Assembly: GCA_045576335.1 (NCBI GenBank)
Contig: JAZNGH010000044.1
Span: 1-21,047, forward strand
Origin: Scatosoma sp045576335
GTDB taxonomy: Bacteria > Bacillota > Clostridia > Christensenellales > Borkfalkiaceae
Direction of reading: 5' to 3'
Length of the DNA: 21,047 nucleotides
How positions within the stretch are numbered: position 1 is the first letter of the stretch; each line of letters begins with the position of its first letter. Of this stretch, positions 6,088 to 16,436 are shown in pieces. The notes under the pieces were generated by a model. That model made no database searches and was not told where the DNA came from. It saw nothing but the letters and a program-made list of their open reading frames with translations. The translations under genes were made by a program, and so were the position numbers.

Positions 6088-6117
6088 GTCTTTGCAAGTA
6101 TTTTTATTCGTGAGAAG

Positions 6118-6144
6118 GCGGAAAATTTTTCCGAAATTTTCCGC
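6118..6144. promoter_or_regulatory. Perfect dyad just upstream of the pfl promoter
   Basis: GCGGAAAATTT (6118-6128) is perfectly inverted to AAATTTTCCGC (6134-6144) with TTCCG between. It lies about 30 bp upstream of the -35 element of the pfl promoter. No T-run follows on the minus strand, so it is not a clear terminator there. It could be an activator or repressor site, or a second hairpin after gtrA. It does not match the FNR (TTGAT-N4-ATCAA) or Rex (TTGTGAA-type) consensus. Confidence 0.45.
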
Positions 6145-6185
6145 ATTATATATTTATATATAAACCGCTATATTTATTATAAACC

Positions 6186-6211
6186 AAAAAAGCGAAAATT
6201 TCCTCGCTTTT
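6186..6211 (-). terminator. Intrinsic terminator of the glycosyltransferase-gtrA operon
   Basis: In the minus-strand transcript AAAAGCGA (6211 to 6204) pairs with TCGCTTTT (6195 to 6188) around an 8-nt loop, followed directly by further T residues. The hairpin overlaps the last bases of the gtrA stop codon. Confidence 0.75.
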
Positions 6212-6704
6212 ATCGAAAAATAAACAGCTTTCTGCCCAAATAGTTCCACACCAACACCGTCGCCGTCATAATCGCTTTCGCCAACCATTTTTCCCAAGCC
6301 GTTCCCAAGAACGCGGTGCTGCCCAAAAAGGAAATTTCGGGAAAGAGCGCGACCAACAGCAAAATGCCAAGCTCCGTGATTGCCAAGCCGATTACGCCTA
6401 TCAGCGCGAACAGCGCAAACGATTTTTTAGAGCGCACCCTCTTTTCGTCCTGCACCTCGCGAAAGACGAAACGCACGGACAAAACCCAGTTTACAAGCAA
6501 CCCCACGCAAAAACCAAGCGCGGTGGAAAGCGCGAGCGCAACGGTCGCCCAAGCGGGCTCGTTTATCGGCATAAAAAGCGGAAAAAGCCACGCGTCGAAT
6601 ATCCAAAACACGATATAATCGACAAGCGTCGCCGTGCCCCCGACCGCCAAAAAGCGGACGATTTCCCAAAAAAGCTGTTTTTTCGTTTGCTTACGTTCGC
6701 TCAC
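6210..6704 (-). CDS. GtrA-family membrane protein
   Basis: A 164-residue protein with four predicted membrane helices and the family opening EIVRFLAVGGTATLVDYIVFWIF. The second helix is around ALSTALGFCVGLLVNWVLS, the third around LFALIGVIGLAITELGILLL, and the fourth ends WNYLGRKLFIF, the usual GtrA finish. GtrA proteins are thought to move polyprenyl-phosphate-linked sugars across the membrane for glycosylation of cell-surface polymers. The start is GTG at 6704, overlapping the upstream TGA as GTGA and preceded by GGGAGG, so translation is coupled to the glycosyltransferase upstream. The pairing suggests that the two act on the same lipid-linked sugar. Which polymer they decorate cannot be read from the sequence. 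Confidence 0.9.
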   Translation of the reverse strand: MSERKQTKKQLFWEIVRFLAVGGTATLVDYIVFWIFDAWLFPLFMPINEPAWATVALALSTALGFCVGLLVNWVLSVRFVFREVQDEKRVRSKKSFALFALIGVIGLAITELGILLLVALFPEISFLGSTAFLGTAWEKWLAKAIMTATVLVWNYLGRKLFIFR

Positions 6705-7912
6705 GCTGCCCCTCCCGTTTGCCCAAACAAAGGGGGCAGGTATTTAACCAACGGTCTTTTATGGGCTTTCCATAAATCCTTGCAAAGCAAAATCACGTTG
6801 ACCGCCTGCACGATTGCAACCACGCCCAGCGACAAATAATCGAGCGTAAACAAGTACTCGCATATCACGTAAAAAGAACAAAACTGGGTGAGCAGAGCCG
6901 TATATACGCGCTTGGGGCGCGTAAAGGCGTACACGATTGCAAAAATATCCGCAAGGTAAAAATAACGCTCGTGCATGTGCGTCAGTAAAAAGGGTATGGC
7001 GAGCGTAAACAGCAACGCAAAATCCACGAAGCATTGCTTTTTCCATTCCACTTTGCGCGCGCAAAGGTACATGGCGAGCACGGTCACGCACATAGTCATA
7101 AACACGATTGCGCGCGAGATGGGTAAGCTCCAATCGTCGGGCACGCGCCCAAACAACGCCGCAAGCGTGGGTGCGTTGAGGGTGAGCGACGCGTATTGCG
7201 CCGCTTGATTGAAATAAACGGTGAGCAGTTCCCAAAAATCCCGTCCCGCTATCCACGCAGGCAGACAAAAAACGAGATATACGCCCACGATCAAAAGGGG
7301 CGAGTACAGCGGGATTTTGCGCTTAAACCAAAGCACCACCAAAAGCGGTGCGAGAAAAATCGCCTGCAACTTGAAAGAAAACGCTACGCCGTACAGTACG
7401 ACCGCCGTGATTTTTTTGTCTTTGAGTAAAAAATACACGCAAGCCACGCAAAAGGCGGTATAGATGCTGTCGCATTGCGCCCATACGCCGCTGTTGAAAA
7501 ACACGGTCGGCAAAAGCAAAGTCACGGAAAACGAAAAGGTTGCCGCCGTTTTGTTTTGCGTGTATTCCTTAACGCAAAGCCCCACGAAAACCGCAAGCAC
7601 GATATCAAAGAGGCAGGAAACCGCCTTAATCGAATAGAGCGAGGGTACGGGGAAATAGGTAAGAAACGCCAGAATATACAAATACGCGGGCGTATAATCG
7701 CCCAAGCTCATGCCGATTGCCTGAAAGCCGCCCCCTTCCTTTAACGCGTCGAACCAATGCGTTAAAAACGCTCTGTAATCGCCCGACTGAATATCGAAAG
7801 TGAAAATACGCATAAGGATAGCGACCGCCGTAACGAGCATAGCCAAAAGCGCGTATTCCGACGCGAAAAACGCTTTGAGTTTTATCCAAATTTTGGGGGT
7901 CGTTTTTTGCAT
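6701..7912 (-). CDS. Polytopic GT-C glycosyltransferase, Gpi18-like mannosyltransferase type
   Basis: A 403-residue protein with around ten hydrophobic segments. Early in the first extracytoplasmic loop is SGDYRAFLTHWFDALKEGGG, where GT-C enzymes carry the catalytic acid, followed by GDYTPAYLYIL. GVWAQCDSIYTAF and THMHERYFYLADIF are hallmarks of the bacterial proteins related to Gpi18 mannosyltransferase (COG5542). It should transfer a sugar from a polyprenyl-phosphate donor on the outer face of the membrane. I place the start at the ATG at 7912, 8 nt after AAGGAG; the in-frame GTG at 7921 overlaps that site. The gene overlaps gtrA by four bases. The promoter is unclear: only about 66 nt separate it from the rpoC terminator, and read-through from rpoBC is possible. 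The sugar and acceptor are unknown. Confidence 0.85.
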   Translation of the reverse strand: MQKTTPKIWIKLKAFFASEYALLAMLVTAVAILMRIFTFDIQSGDYRAFLTHWFDALKEGGGFQAIGMSLGDYTPAYLYILAFLTYFPVPSLYSIKAVSCLFDIVLAVFVGLCVKEYTQNKTAATFSFSVTLLLPTVFFNSGVWAQCDSIYTAFCVACVYFLLKDKKITAVVLYGVAFSFKLQAIFLAPLLVVLWFKRKIPLYSPLLIVGVYLVFCLPAWIAGRDFWELLTVYFNQAAQYASLTLNAPTLAALFGRVPDDWSLPISRAIVFMTMCVTVLAMYLCARKVEWKKQCFVDFALLFTLAIPFLLTHMHERYFYLADIFAIVYAFTRPKRVYTALLTQFCSFYVICEYLFTLDYLSLGVVAIVQAVNVILLCKDLWKAHKRPLVKYLPPLFGQTGGAA

Positions 7913-7978
7913 TACAATCACTCCTTATACCAAGGTATACGCATACCTGCCCTACCCGTTTTTGATACGAAACAAATT

Positions 7979-8001
7979 CTCCCCGTGAAAATCACGGGGA
8001 G
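7979..8001 (-). terminator. Hairpin after rpoC
   Basis: CTCCCCGTGA (7979-7988) pairs perfectly with TCACGGGGAG (7992-8001) around a 3-nt loop, starting 10 nt beyond the rpoC stop. The tail in the transcript (AATTTGTTTC) is only moderately U-rich, so termination may be partial and let some transcription continue into the glycosyltransferase gene. Confidence 0.7.
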
Positions 8002-8011
8002 CTTTCGTTGT

Positions 8012-11830
<3,819 letters not shown>

Positions 11831-11842
11831 ATTATATTCTCC

Positions 11843-14800
11843 TTACTCCTCGTCCTCGTCGTCAAAAAGCTTGCCGAAGCCAAAATCGTCGTCGTCCAAA
11901 TCGTCTTCGAAATCCTCGTCGTCCTTGGAAGCCGTGCTATCGAAGCCGTCCTCGTCGTCGCCGTCCTCTTCGAAGATGGAAACGTTGAAGTCTTCGTCCT
12001 CGTCGTCCTCGTCCTCGTCATCCACGTTGAAGTCGATTTCTTCGAGTTCTTCCTCTTTAAGGCTATCCTTACGGCTCGCTTCGTTGTCCGCCATTTCTTC
12101 TTCGTCCTCAAATTCGCGAATGATAAGCTCGTCGCCCGACTCCGTGAGCACCTTAACGTCCAAAGCCAAGCTTTGCAATTCTTTGAGCAATACCTTGAAC
12201 GCTTCGGGAATACCCGGTTCGGAAATGTTCTCGCCGCGAACGATGGATTCGTAGGTCTTTACACGTCCTACGACGTCGTCCGATTTCACGGTGAGAATTT
12301 CTTGCAAGATATGCGCCGCGCCGTACGCTTCCAACGCCCAAACTTCCATTTCACCGAAACGCTGACCGCCGAACTGGGCTTTACCGCCGAGAGGCTGTTG
12401 CGTAACGAGCGAATAAGGACCGATTGCACGCGCGTGGATTTTATCGTCAACGAGGTGGATCAGCTTAATCATATACTGAACGCCGATCGTAACGCGGTTT
12501 TCAAAAGACTCGCCTGTTCTGCCGTCGAATACCTGGAACTTACCGTCAACGTTGCCGTCGGGGTTGAGCAAGTTATTCTCACGGAACATAACTTCGAGGT
12601 CTTTCTCCGTCGCACCGTCGAATACGGGCGTTGCAATCTTCCAGCCAAGCTGCTTACATACGTAGCCGAGGTGTACCTCTAAAACCTGACCGATATTCAT
12701 ACGCGAGGGAACGCCGAGGGGGTTGAGCAAGATCTGCAAAGGCGTACCGTCTGCAAGGAACGGCATATCCGCTTGCGAAAGCACGCGGGAGATAACGCCC
12801 TTGTTACCGTGACGACCCGCCATCTTATCACCGACCTGAATTTTACGCTTCTGCGCGATATATACGCGCACGAGCTTGTTCACGCCCGGCTCTAATTCGT
12901 CCTTGTTCTCTCTCGTAAATACTTTTACGTCTACTACGACGCCGCCCTCGCCGTGAGGCACTTTAAGGGAAGTGTCGCGGACTTCTCTGGATTTTTCACC
13001 GAAAATTGCGCGGAGCAATCTTTCTTCGGGCGTAAGCTCCGCTTCGCCCTTGGGGGATACCTTACCTACGAGGATATCGCCGCTGCCGATTTCCGCACCG
13101 ATACGGATAATACCGTCCTCGTCCAAATCCTTGAGCGCGTCGTCGCCCACGTTGGGGATATCACGCGTGATTTCTTCGGGTCCGAGCTTGGTATCTCTCG
13201 CTTCCGTTTCGTATTCCTCGATATGAATGGAGGTGAACACGTCGTCCTGCACGAGTTTTTCCGAAAGCAGGATAGCGTCCTCGTAGTTGTAGCCCTCCCA
13301 TTCCATATAACCGATAAGAATGTTTTTACCGAGCGCAAGCTCGCCGTTGTTGGTCGAAGGACCGTCGGCGATAATCTCGCCCTTGAATACTCTGTCGCCC
13401 GTGGCAACGATAGGACGCTGATTTAAGCAAGTACCCGCGTTGGAGCGTTCAAATTTCTTCAAAGGATATTCGCGAACCGTACCGTCGTCCTCTTTGATTT
13501 TTATCATATTAGACGCACAAGATACGACGACGCCCGCTTCTTTCGCGGTGACGATAACGCCCGAATATTTCGCGATATCGCCCTCGATACCCGTCGCAAC
13601 GATTGCCGATTCCGTTTTCAAAAGAGGAACTGCCTGACGTTGCATGTTCGAGCCCATCAACGCACGGTTGGTATCGTCGTTTTCAAGGAAAGGAATAAGC
13701 GCGGCAGCAACCGAAACGAGCTGCTTGGGCGATACGTCCATATAGTCCATCTTTTCGCGGGGCATTTCCGTAATATCGTTTTGATGACGGCAGCCTACGC
13801 GTTCGTTGACGAACTTACCCTCTTCATCCAACGGCTCGTTCGCCTGTGCGACGATATATTTATCTTCTTCATCCGCGGTGAGATAGTCCACGTGCGTCGT
13901 AACGATACCCGTGTCCTTGTCCACTCTGCGGTACGGGCTCATAATGAAGCCGTATTCGTTTACCTTTGCAAAGGTAGCAAGCGACGTGATAAGACCGATG
14001 TTTTGACCTTCGGGCGTTTCGATAGGACACATACGGCCGTAATGGGTATGGTGAATGTCACGCACTTCGAAGGTAGCTCTATCTCTGTTCAAACCGCCAG
14101 GACCGAGCGCGGAAAGCTTACGCTTGTGCGTAAGTTCTGCAATGGGGTTGGTTTGATCCATAAATTGCGAAAGCTGGGAAGAACCGAAGAATTCGCGAAT
14201 GACCGCCGATACGGGACGGATATTGATGAGTGCGGACGGCGTGATTTCCATAGGGTCTTGCGTCGCCATTCTCTCTTTGATCAATCTTTCCAATCTCGCG
14301 ATACCTACGCGGAGTTGGTTTTGCAACAATTCGCCCACCGAGCGCACACGACGGTTGCCGAGGTGGTCGATATTGTCAATCGTACCGATACCATATTTCA
14401 AATCCAAGTTGGTGGAGATGGAAGCTACGATATCGTCCACGGTGACGTGCTTATGGCAAAGCTTGTCGATAAGGGGACGAAGCTCCTTCTTTTGCTCCTT
14501 GGTAGGAACGGGATGCTCGGAGGAAAGGATTTCGTGGAACAGCTTACAAGCCGCGACGAACTTACGACGGTTGTCACGTCTCTTTTCTCTGTTCTTCTTT
14601 TCCTCGGGCTTCTCGTCGGGCTCTTCTGCCTTTTCAATGGTCTTGTAGAGCTCGTTGATATCGTCCATATATTTTTCCGCAACCTCTTCTACGCTCAACG
14701 AAGCACATTCCTCGGCGAGCATTTTGGAGAATTTATAGCTGGGATAATGAATGGTAGGAAGCAAGCCGAAATCCCTTGCTCTTGCCTGTACGGGAATATC

Positions 14801-15862
14801 GGAAACCTCCGAAAAATCCACCGTACCGTTGGCAATGATTTTGTGACGGATTTCGCCGTCCTCGGGGTCGTCCACGAGGACGAAAATTTCGTTGATACCG
14901 CAATTTTGGATATCCTTGGCTTGCTTTTCGGAAATTCTTTCCCCTTCGTTGGCGATAATTTCGCCCGTTTCGGGGTTCACGACGGTATCCGCTACGCGGC
15001 AGCCCTCCAAACGGTAGGAAAGGCAAAGCTTCTTGTTGTATTTATATCTGCCCACCTTCGCGATATCGTAGCGACGGGGATCGAAGAACAGATTGAAAAG
15101 GTGCGCCCTTACGGAATCCTCCGTAGGCGCTTCGCCGGGACGCAAACGACGGTACAGCTCGTACAAGCCGTCCGATTCGCTCTTTGCGGTGTCCTTTGCA
15201 AGCGTAGCCGCAATAATTTTATCGCCGGGGAACAAGTCCTCTATCGCACGGTTAGACCCGAAGCCCAGCGCACGGAGCAATACCGTAATGCAAAGCTTCT
15301 TCTTTCTGTCTACGCGCACGTAAAGCGCGTCCTGTGCGTCCTGTTCCAGCTCCAACCACGCGCCGCGGTTGGGCATAACGGTCGTCGCGAACATTTCCTT
15401 ACCCGTCTTGTCCTTGCTCGACGCGTTGTATACGCCGGGGGAACGGACGAGCTGGGAAACGATAACACGCTCCGCGCCGTTGATGATGAACGCGCCGTTT
15501 TCCGTCATGAGCGGCAAATCGCCCATAAACACTTCTTGGTCAACGACCTCGTTTTTCACCTTGTTGACGAGGCGTACCTTTACGCGCAAAGGCAGCGCGT
15601 ACGTAGCGTCGCGCGTACGACATTCTTTTTCGTCATACTTGGGTTTGTCGCCAAATCTGTGCTCCAAGAAATAGAGCTCAAAATGGTCGGAGTAGTCGGT
15701 AATCGGGGAGAAATCCTCAAACACCTCGCCAATACCCTCTTCGATAAAGGTATTGTAGCTGTCTTTCTGGATTTCAACAAGGTCGGGAATGTCGATTACC
15801 TCGTTGATTGAACCGAATTTTCTTCTTTCGGTCTTTCCGTACTTTGAGATAGGTAAATCCAT
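11843..15862 (-). CDS. rpoB: DNA-directed RNA polymerase subunit beta, with a long acidic tail
   Basis: A 1339-residue beta subunit, colinear with Bacillus RpoB (1193 residues) except for two additions. One is a charged, helix-prone insert of about 100 residues (about 370-470, including EEPDEKPEEKKNREKRRDNR) just before the GTIDNIDHLGNRRVRSVGELL region. The other is a C-terminal tail (1252-1339) in which about 50 of 88 residues are Asp or Glu, with phenylalanines spaced along it and DFNV occurring twice. The rifampicin pocket FFGSSQLSQFMDQTNP...THKRKLSALGPGG carries sensitive-type residues (Asp569, His579 and Ser584, matching E. coli 516, 526 and 531). KMAGRHGNKG and the C-terminal GKAQFGGQRFGEMEVWALEAYGA are intact. 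The AAAGGAG site is 12 nt from the ATG, slightly long. The usual rplJ-rplL genes are not upstream. Confidence 0.98.
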   Translation of the reverse strand: MDLPISKYGKTERRKFGSINEVIDIPDLVEIQKDSYNTFIEEGIGEVFEDFSPITDYSDHFELYFLEHRFGDKPKYDEKECRTRDATYALPLRVKVRLVNKVKNEVVDQEVFMGDLPLMTENGAFIINGAERVIVSQLVRSPGVYNASSKDKTGKEMFATTVMPNRGAWLELEQDAQDALYVRVDRKKKLCITVLLRALGFGSNRAIEDLFPGDKIIAATLAKDTAKSESDGLYELYRRLRPGEAPTEDSVRAHLFNLFFDPRRYDIAKVGRYKYNKKLCLSYRLEGCRVADTVVNPETGEIIANEGERISEKQAKDIQNCGINEIFVLVDDPEDGEIRHKIIANGTVDFSEVSDIPVQARARDFGLLPTIHYPSYKFSKMLAEECASLSVEEVAEKYMDDINELYKTIEKAEEPDEKPEEKKNREKRRDNRRKFVAACKLFHEILSSEHPVPTKEQKKELRPLIDKLCHKHVTVDDIVASISTNLDLKYGIGTIDNIDHLGNRRVRSVGELLQNQLRVGIARLERLIKERMATQDPMEITPSALINIRPVSAVIREFFGSSQLSQFMDQTNPIAELTHKRKLSALGPGGLNRDRATFEVRDIHHTHYGRMCPIETPEGQNIGLITSLATFAKVNEYGFIMSPYRRVDKDTGIVTTHVDYLTADEEDKYIVAQANEPLDEEGKFVNERVGCRHQNDITEMPREKMDYMDVSPKQLVSVAAALIPFLENDDTNRALMGSNMQRQAVPLLKTESAIVATGIEGDIAKYSGVIVTAKEAGVVVSCASNMIKIKEDDGTVREYPLKKFERSNAGTCLNQRPIVATGDRVFKGEIIADGPSTNNGELALGKNILIGYMEWEGYNYEDAILLSEKLVQDDVFTSIHIEEYETEARDTKLGPEEITRDIPNVGDDALKDLDEDGIIRIGAEIGSGDILVGKVSPKGEAELTPEERLLRAIFGEKSREVRDTSLKVPHGEGGVVVDVKVFTRENKDELEPGVNKLVRVYIAQKRKIQVGDKMAGRHGNKGVISRVLSQADMPFLADGTPLQILLNPLGVPSRMNIGQVLEVHLGYVCKQLGWKIATPVFDGATEKDLEVMFRENNLLNPDGNVDGKFQVFDGRTGESFENRVTIGVQYMIKLIHLVDDKIHARAIGPYSLVTQQPLGGKAQFGGQRFGEMEVWALEAYGAAHILQEILTVKSDDVVGRVKTYESIVRGENISEPGIPEAFKVLLKELQSLALDVKVLTESGDELIIREFEDEEEMADNEASRKDSLKEEELEEIDFNVDDEDEDDEDEDFNVSIFEEDGDDEDGFDSTASKDDEDFEDDLDDDDFGFGKLFDDEDEE

Positions 15863-15957
15863 CAGTTAAAGTTGCTCCTTTATTTTTTTCAGCGATCTAC
15901 CGAGTATATCTTTTCATCGATAAAAATCGAATTTTTCTAAAATTTTGTTCGTTACGC

Positions 15958-15986
15958 TTTACTTTTGCCGCCAATTACGCTATAAT
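15958..15986 (+). promoter_or_regulatory. Distal rightward promoter candidate for rqcP-ispDF-radA
   Basis: TTTACT (15958-15963), a 17-nt spacer and TATAAT (15981-15986). The -10 lies within the repeat ATTACGCTATAATAAG, which recurs with one change at 16081-16096. The transcript would begin near 15993, giving a leader of about 200 nt that runs through the rpoB promoter on the other strand. Confidence 0.5.
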
Positions 15987-16065
15987 AAGGATAGCAAGAC
16001 TTTGTAAAAAATCGCGCATTGCCTTTATTTTCAAGCAATTCCGCCTTTTTTTCTTTCGGGGATTT

Positions 16066-16093
16066 TTTACGCCGAGCGGCATTACGCCATAAT
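16066..16093 (+). promoter_or_regulatory. Proximal rightward promoter candidate for rqcP-ispDF-radA
   Basis: TTTACG (16066-16071), a 16-nt spacer and CATAAT (16088-16093), the latter within the second copy of the ATTACGCnATAATAAG repeat. Transcription would start near 16100, about 94 nt before rqcP, inside the dyad that covers the rpoB start point. Confidence 0.45.
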
Positions 16094-16097
16094 AAGC

Positions 16098-16112
16098 ATA
16101 ATGATACATTAT
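16098..16112. promoter_or_regulatory. Dyad at the rpoB transcription start
   Basis: ATAATG-ATA-CATTAT is a perfect inverted repeat. It lies immediately downstream of the rpoB -10 and over the predicted start points of both rpoB and the proximal rightward promoter. The position suits a repressor site, but it is AT-rich and short, so chance is possible. Confidence 0.35.
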
Positions 16113-16115
16113 CTA

Positions 16116-16144
16116 ATTATATCCCTCCAAAAAAAAGAAGTCAA
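16116..16144 (-). promoter_or_regulatory. Strong sigma-A promoter of rpoB-rpoC
   Basis: On the minus strand TTGACT (16144 to 16139), a 17-nt spacer and TATAAT (16121 to 16116) match the consensus at 11 of 12 positions. Start is expected near 16109, giving a leader of about 247 nt. A dedicated promoter fits the absence of rplJ-rplL upstream of rpoB. Confidence 0.82.
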
Positions 16145-16193
16145 GCAATTTTGAAAGCGATTTGAAAAAATTTCTAAAAAAAGGTGTTTTTTT

Positions 16194-16436
16194 ATGCGTA
16201 TCGACAAGTTTTTGAAGGTTTCCCGTATCTTAAAGCGGCGCACCGTCGCGCAGGAAGCCTGCACGGAAGAAAAGGTGCTGATAAACGGCAAGCCCGCCAA
16301 GCCCTCCACCGCCGTCAAGCCGCTTGACGAGGTGGAAATTTTGTACGCCGCGGGAAGCTTGAAGTTCCGTATTTTACAAATCAAGGAAACGGTAAAAAAG
16401 GAAGAAGCCGCTTCCCTTTACGAGGTGATTTTATGA
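16194..16436 (+). CDS. rqcP: S4-domain RNA-binding protein RqcP (YabO/HslR-like)
   Basis: An 80-residue protein made mostly of one S4 domain (about residues 1-55): MRIDKFLKVSRILKRRTVAQEAC, then KVLINGKPAKPSTAVKPLDEVEI. RqcP binds stalled 60S-like 50S subunits with RqcH and helps add poly-alanine tails to stuck nascent chains, marking them for ClpXP-type proteolysis. The length and the IDKFL and LINGKPAKPS motifs match the Bacillus protein. AAAGGTG precedes the ATG. The gene overlaps ispDF by four bases (ATGA), so translation of the two is coupled. In Bacillus rqcP lies next to cell-division and sporulation genes; the setting here is different. Confidence 0.9.
   Translation: MRIDKFLKVSRILKRRTVAQEACTEEKVLINGKPAKPSTAVKPLDEVEILYAAGSLKFRILQIKETVKKEEAASLYEVIL

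Larger units (their letters stand above)
15974..16150. repeat. Imperfect tandem repeat of about 107-110 bp carrying promoter parts
   Basis: ATTACGC[T/C]ATAATAAG occurs at 15974-15989 and 16081-16096 (15 of 16 bases equal, 107 bp apart). TCAAGCAATT occurs at 16031-16040 and 16141-16150 (10 of 10, 110 bp apart). The order is the same in both copies while the sequence between has diverged, as expected for an old duplication in which only functional parts persist. The first repeat forms the -10 of the rightward promoters; the second overlaps the -35 of the rpoB promoter. Confidence 0.5.
15863..16193. other. 331-bp divergent control region between rpoB and rqcP
   Basis: No gene is seen here. The stretch holds a strong leftward promoter (16116-16144) that gives rpoB a leader of about 247 nt, two rightward promoter candidates (15958-15986 and 16066-16093) within that leader, a dyad at the rpoB start point (16098-16112) and pairs of direct repeats spaced 107-110 bp. 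The ribosome binding site of rpoB (AAAGGAG) lies at about 15875-15881 and that of rqcP (AAAGGTG) just before 16194. No L10-type or T-box leader is recognised. Confidence 0.6.

Noticed and set aside
6118..6144. FNR or Rex operator upstream of the pfl promoter
   Set aside because: The dyad does not match TTGAT-N4-ATCAA or the TTGTGAA-type Rex site; I keep it only as an unassigned dyad.
13640..15811. 723-codon open frame opposite rpoB, and similar ones opposite rpoC (7907-9439, 9467-10594, 10655-11821)
   Set aside because: All lie antisense to highly conserved polymerase genes, start at arbitrary codons without ribosome binding sites and show no recognisable domain.
15915..15934. TCGAT/ATCGA mini-hairpin in the rpoB leader followed by T-rich DNA
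   Set aside because: The stem is only 5 bp, and the T-run is on the strand opposite the rpoB message; it is not convincing as a terminator or attenuator.
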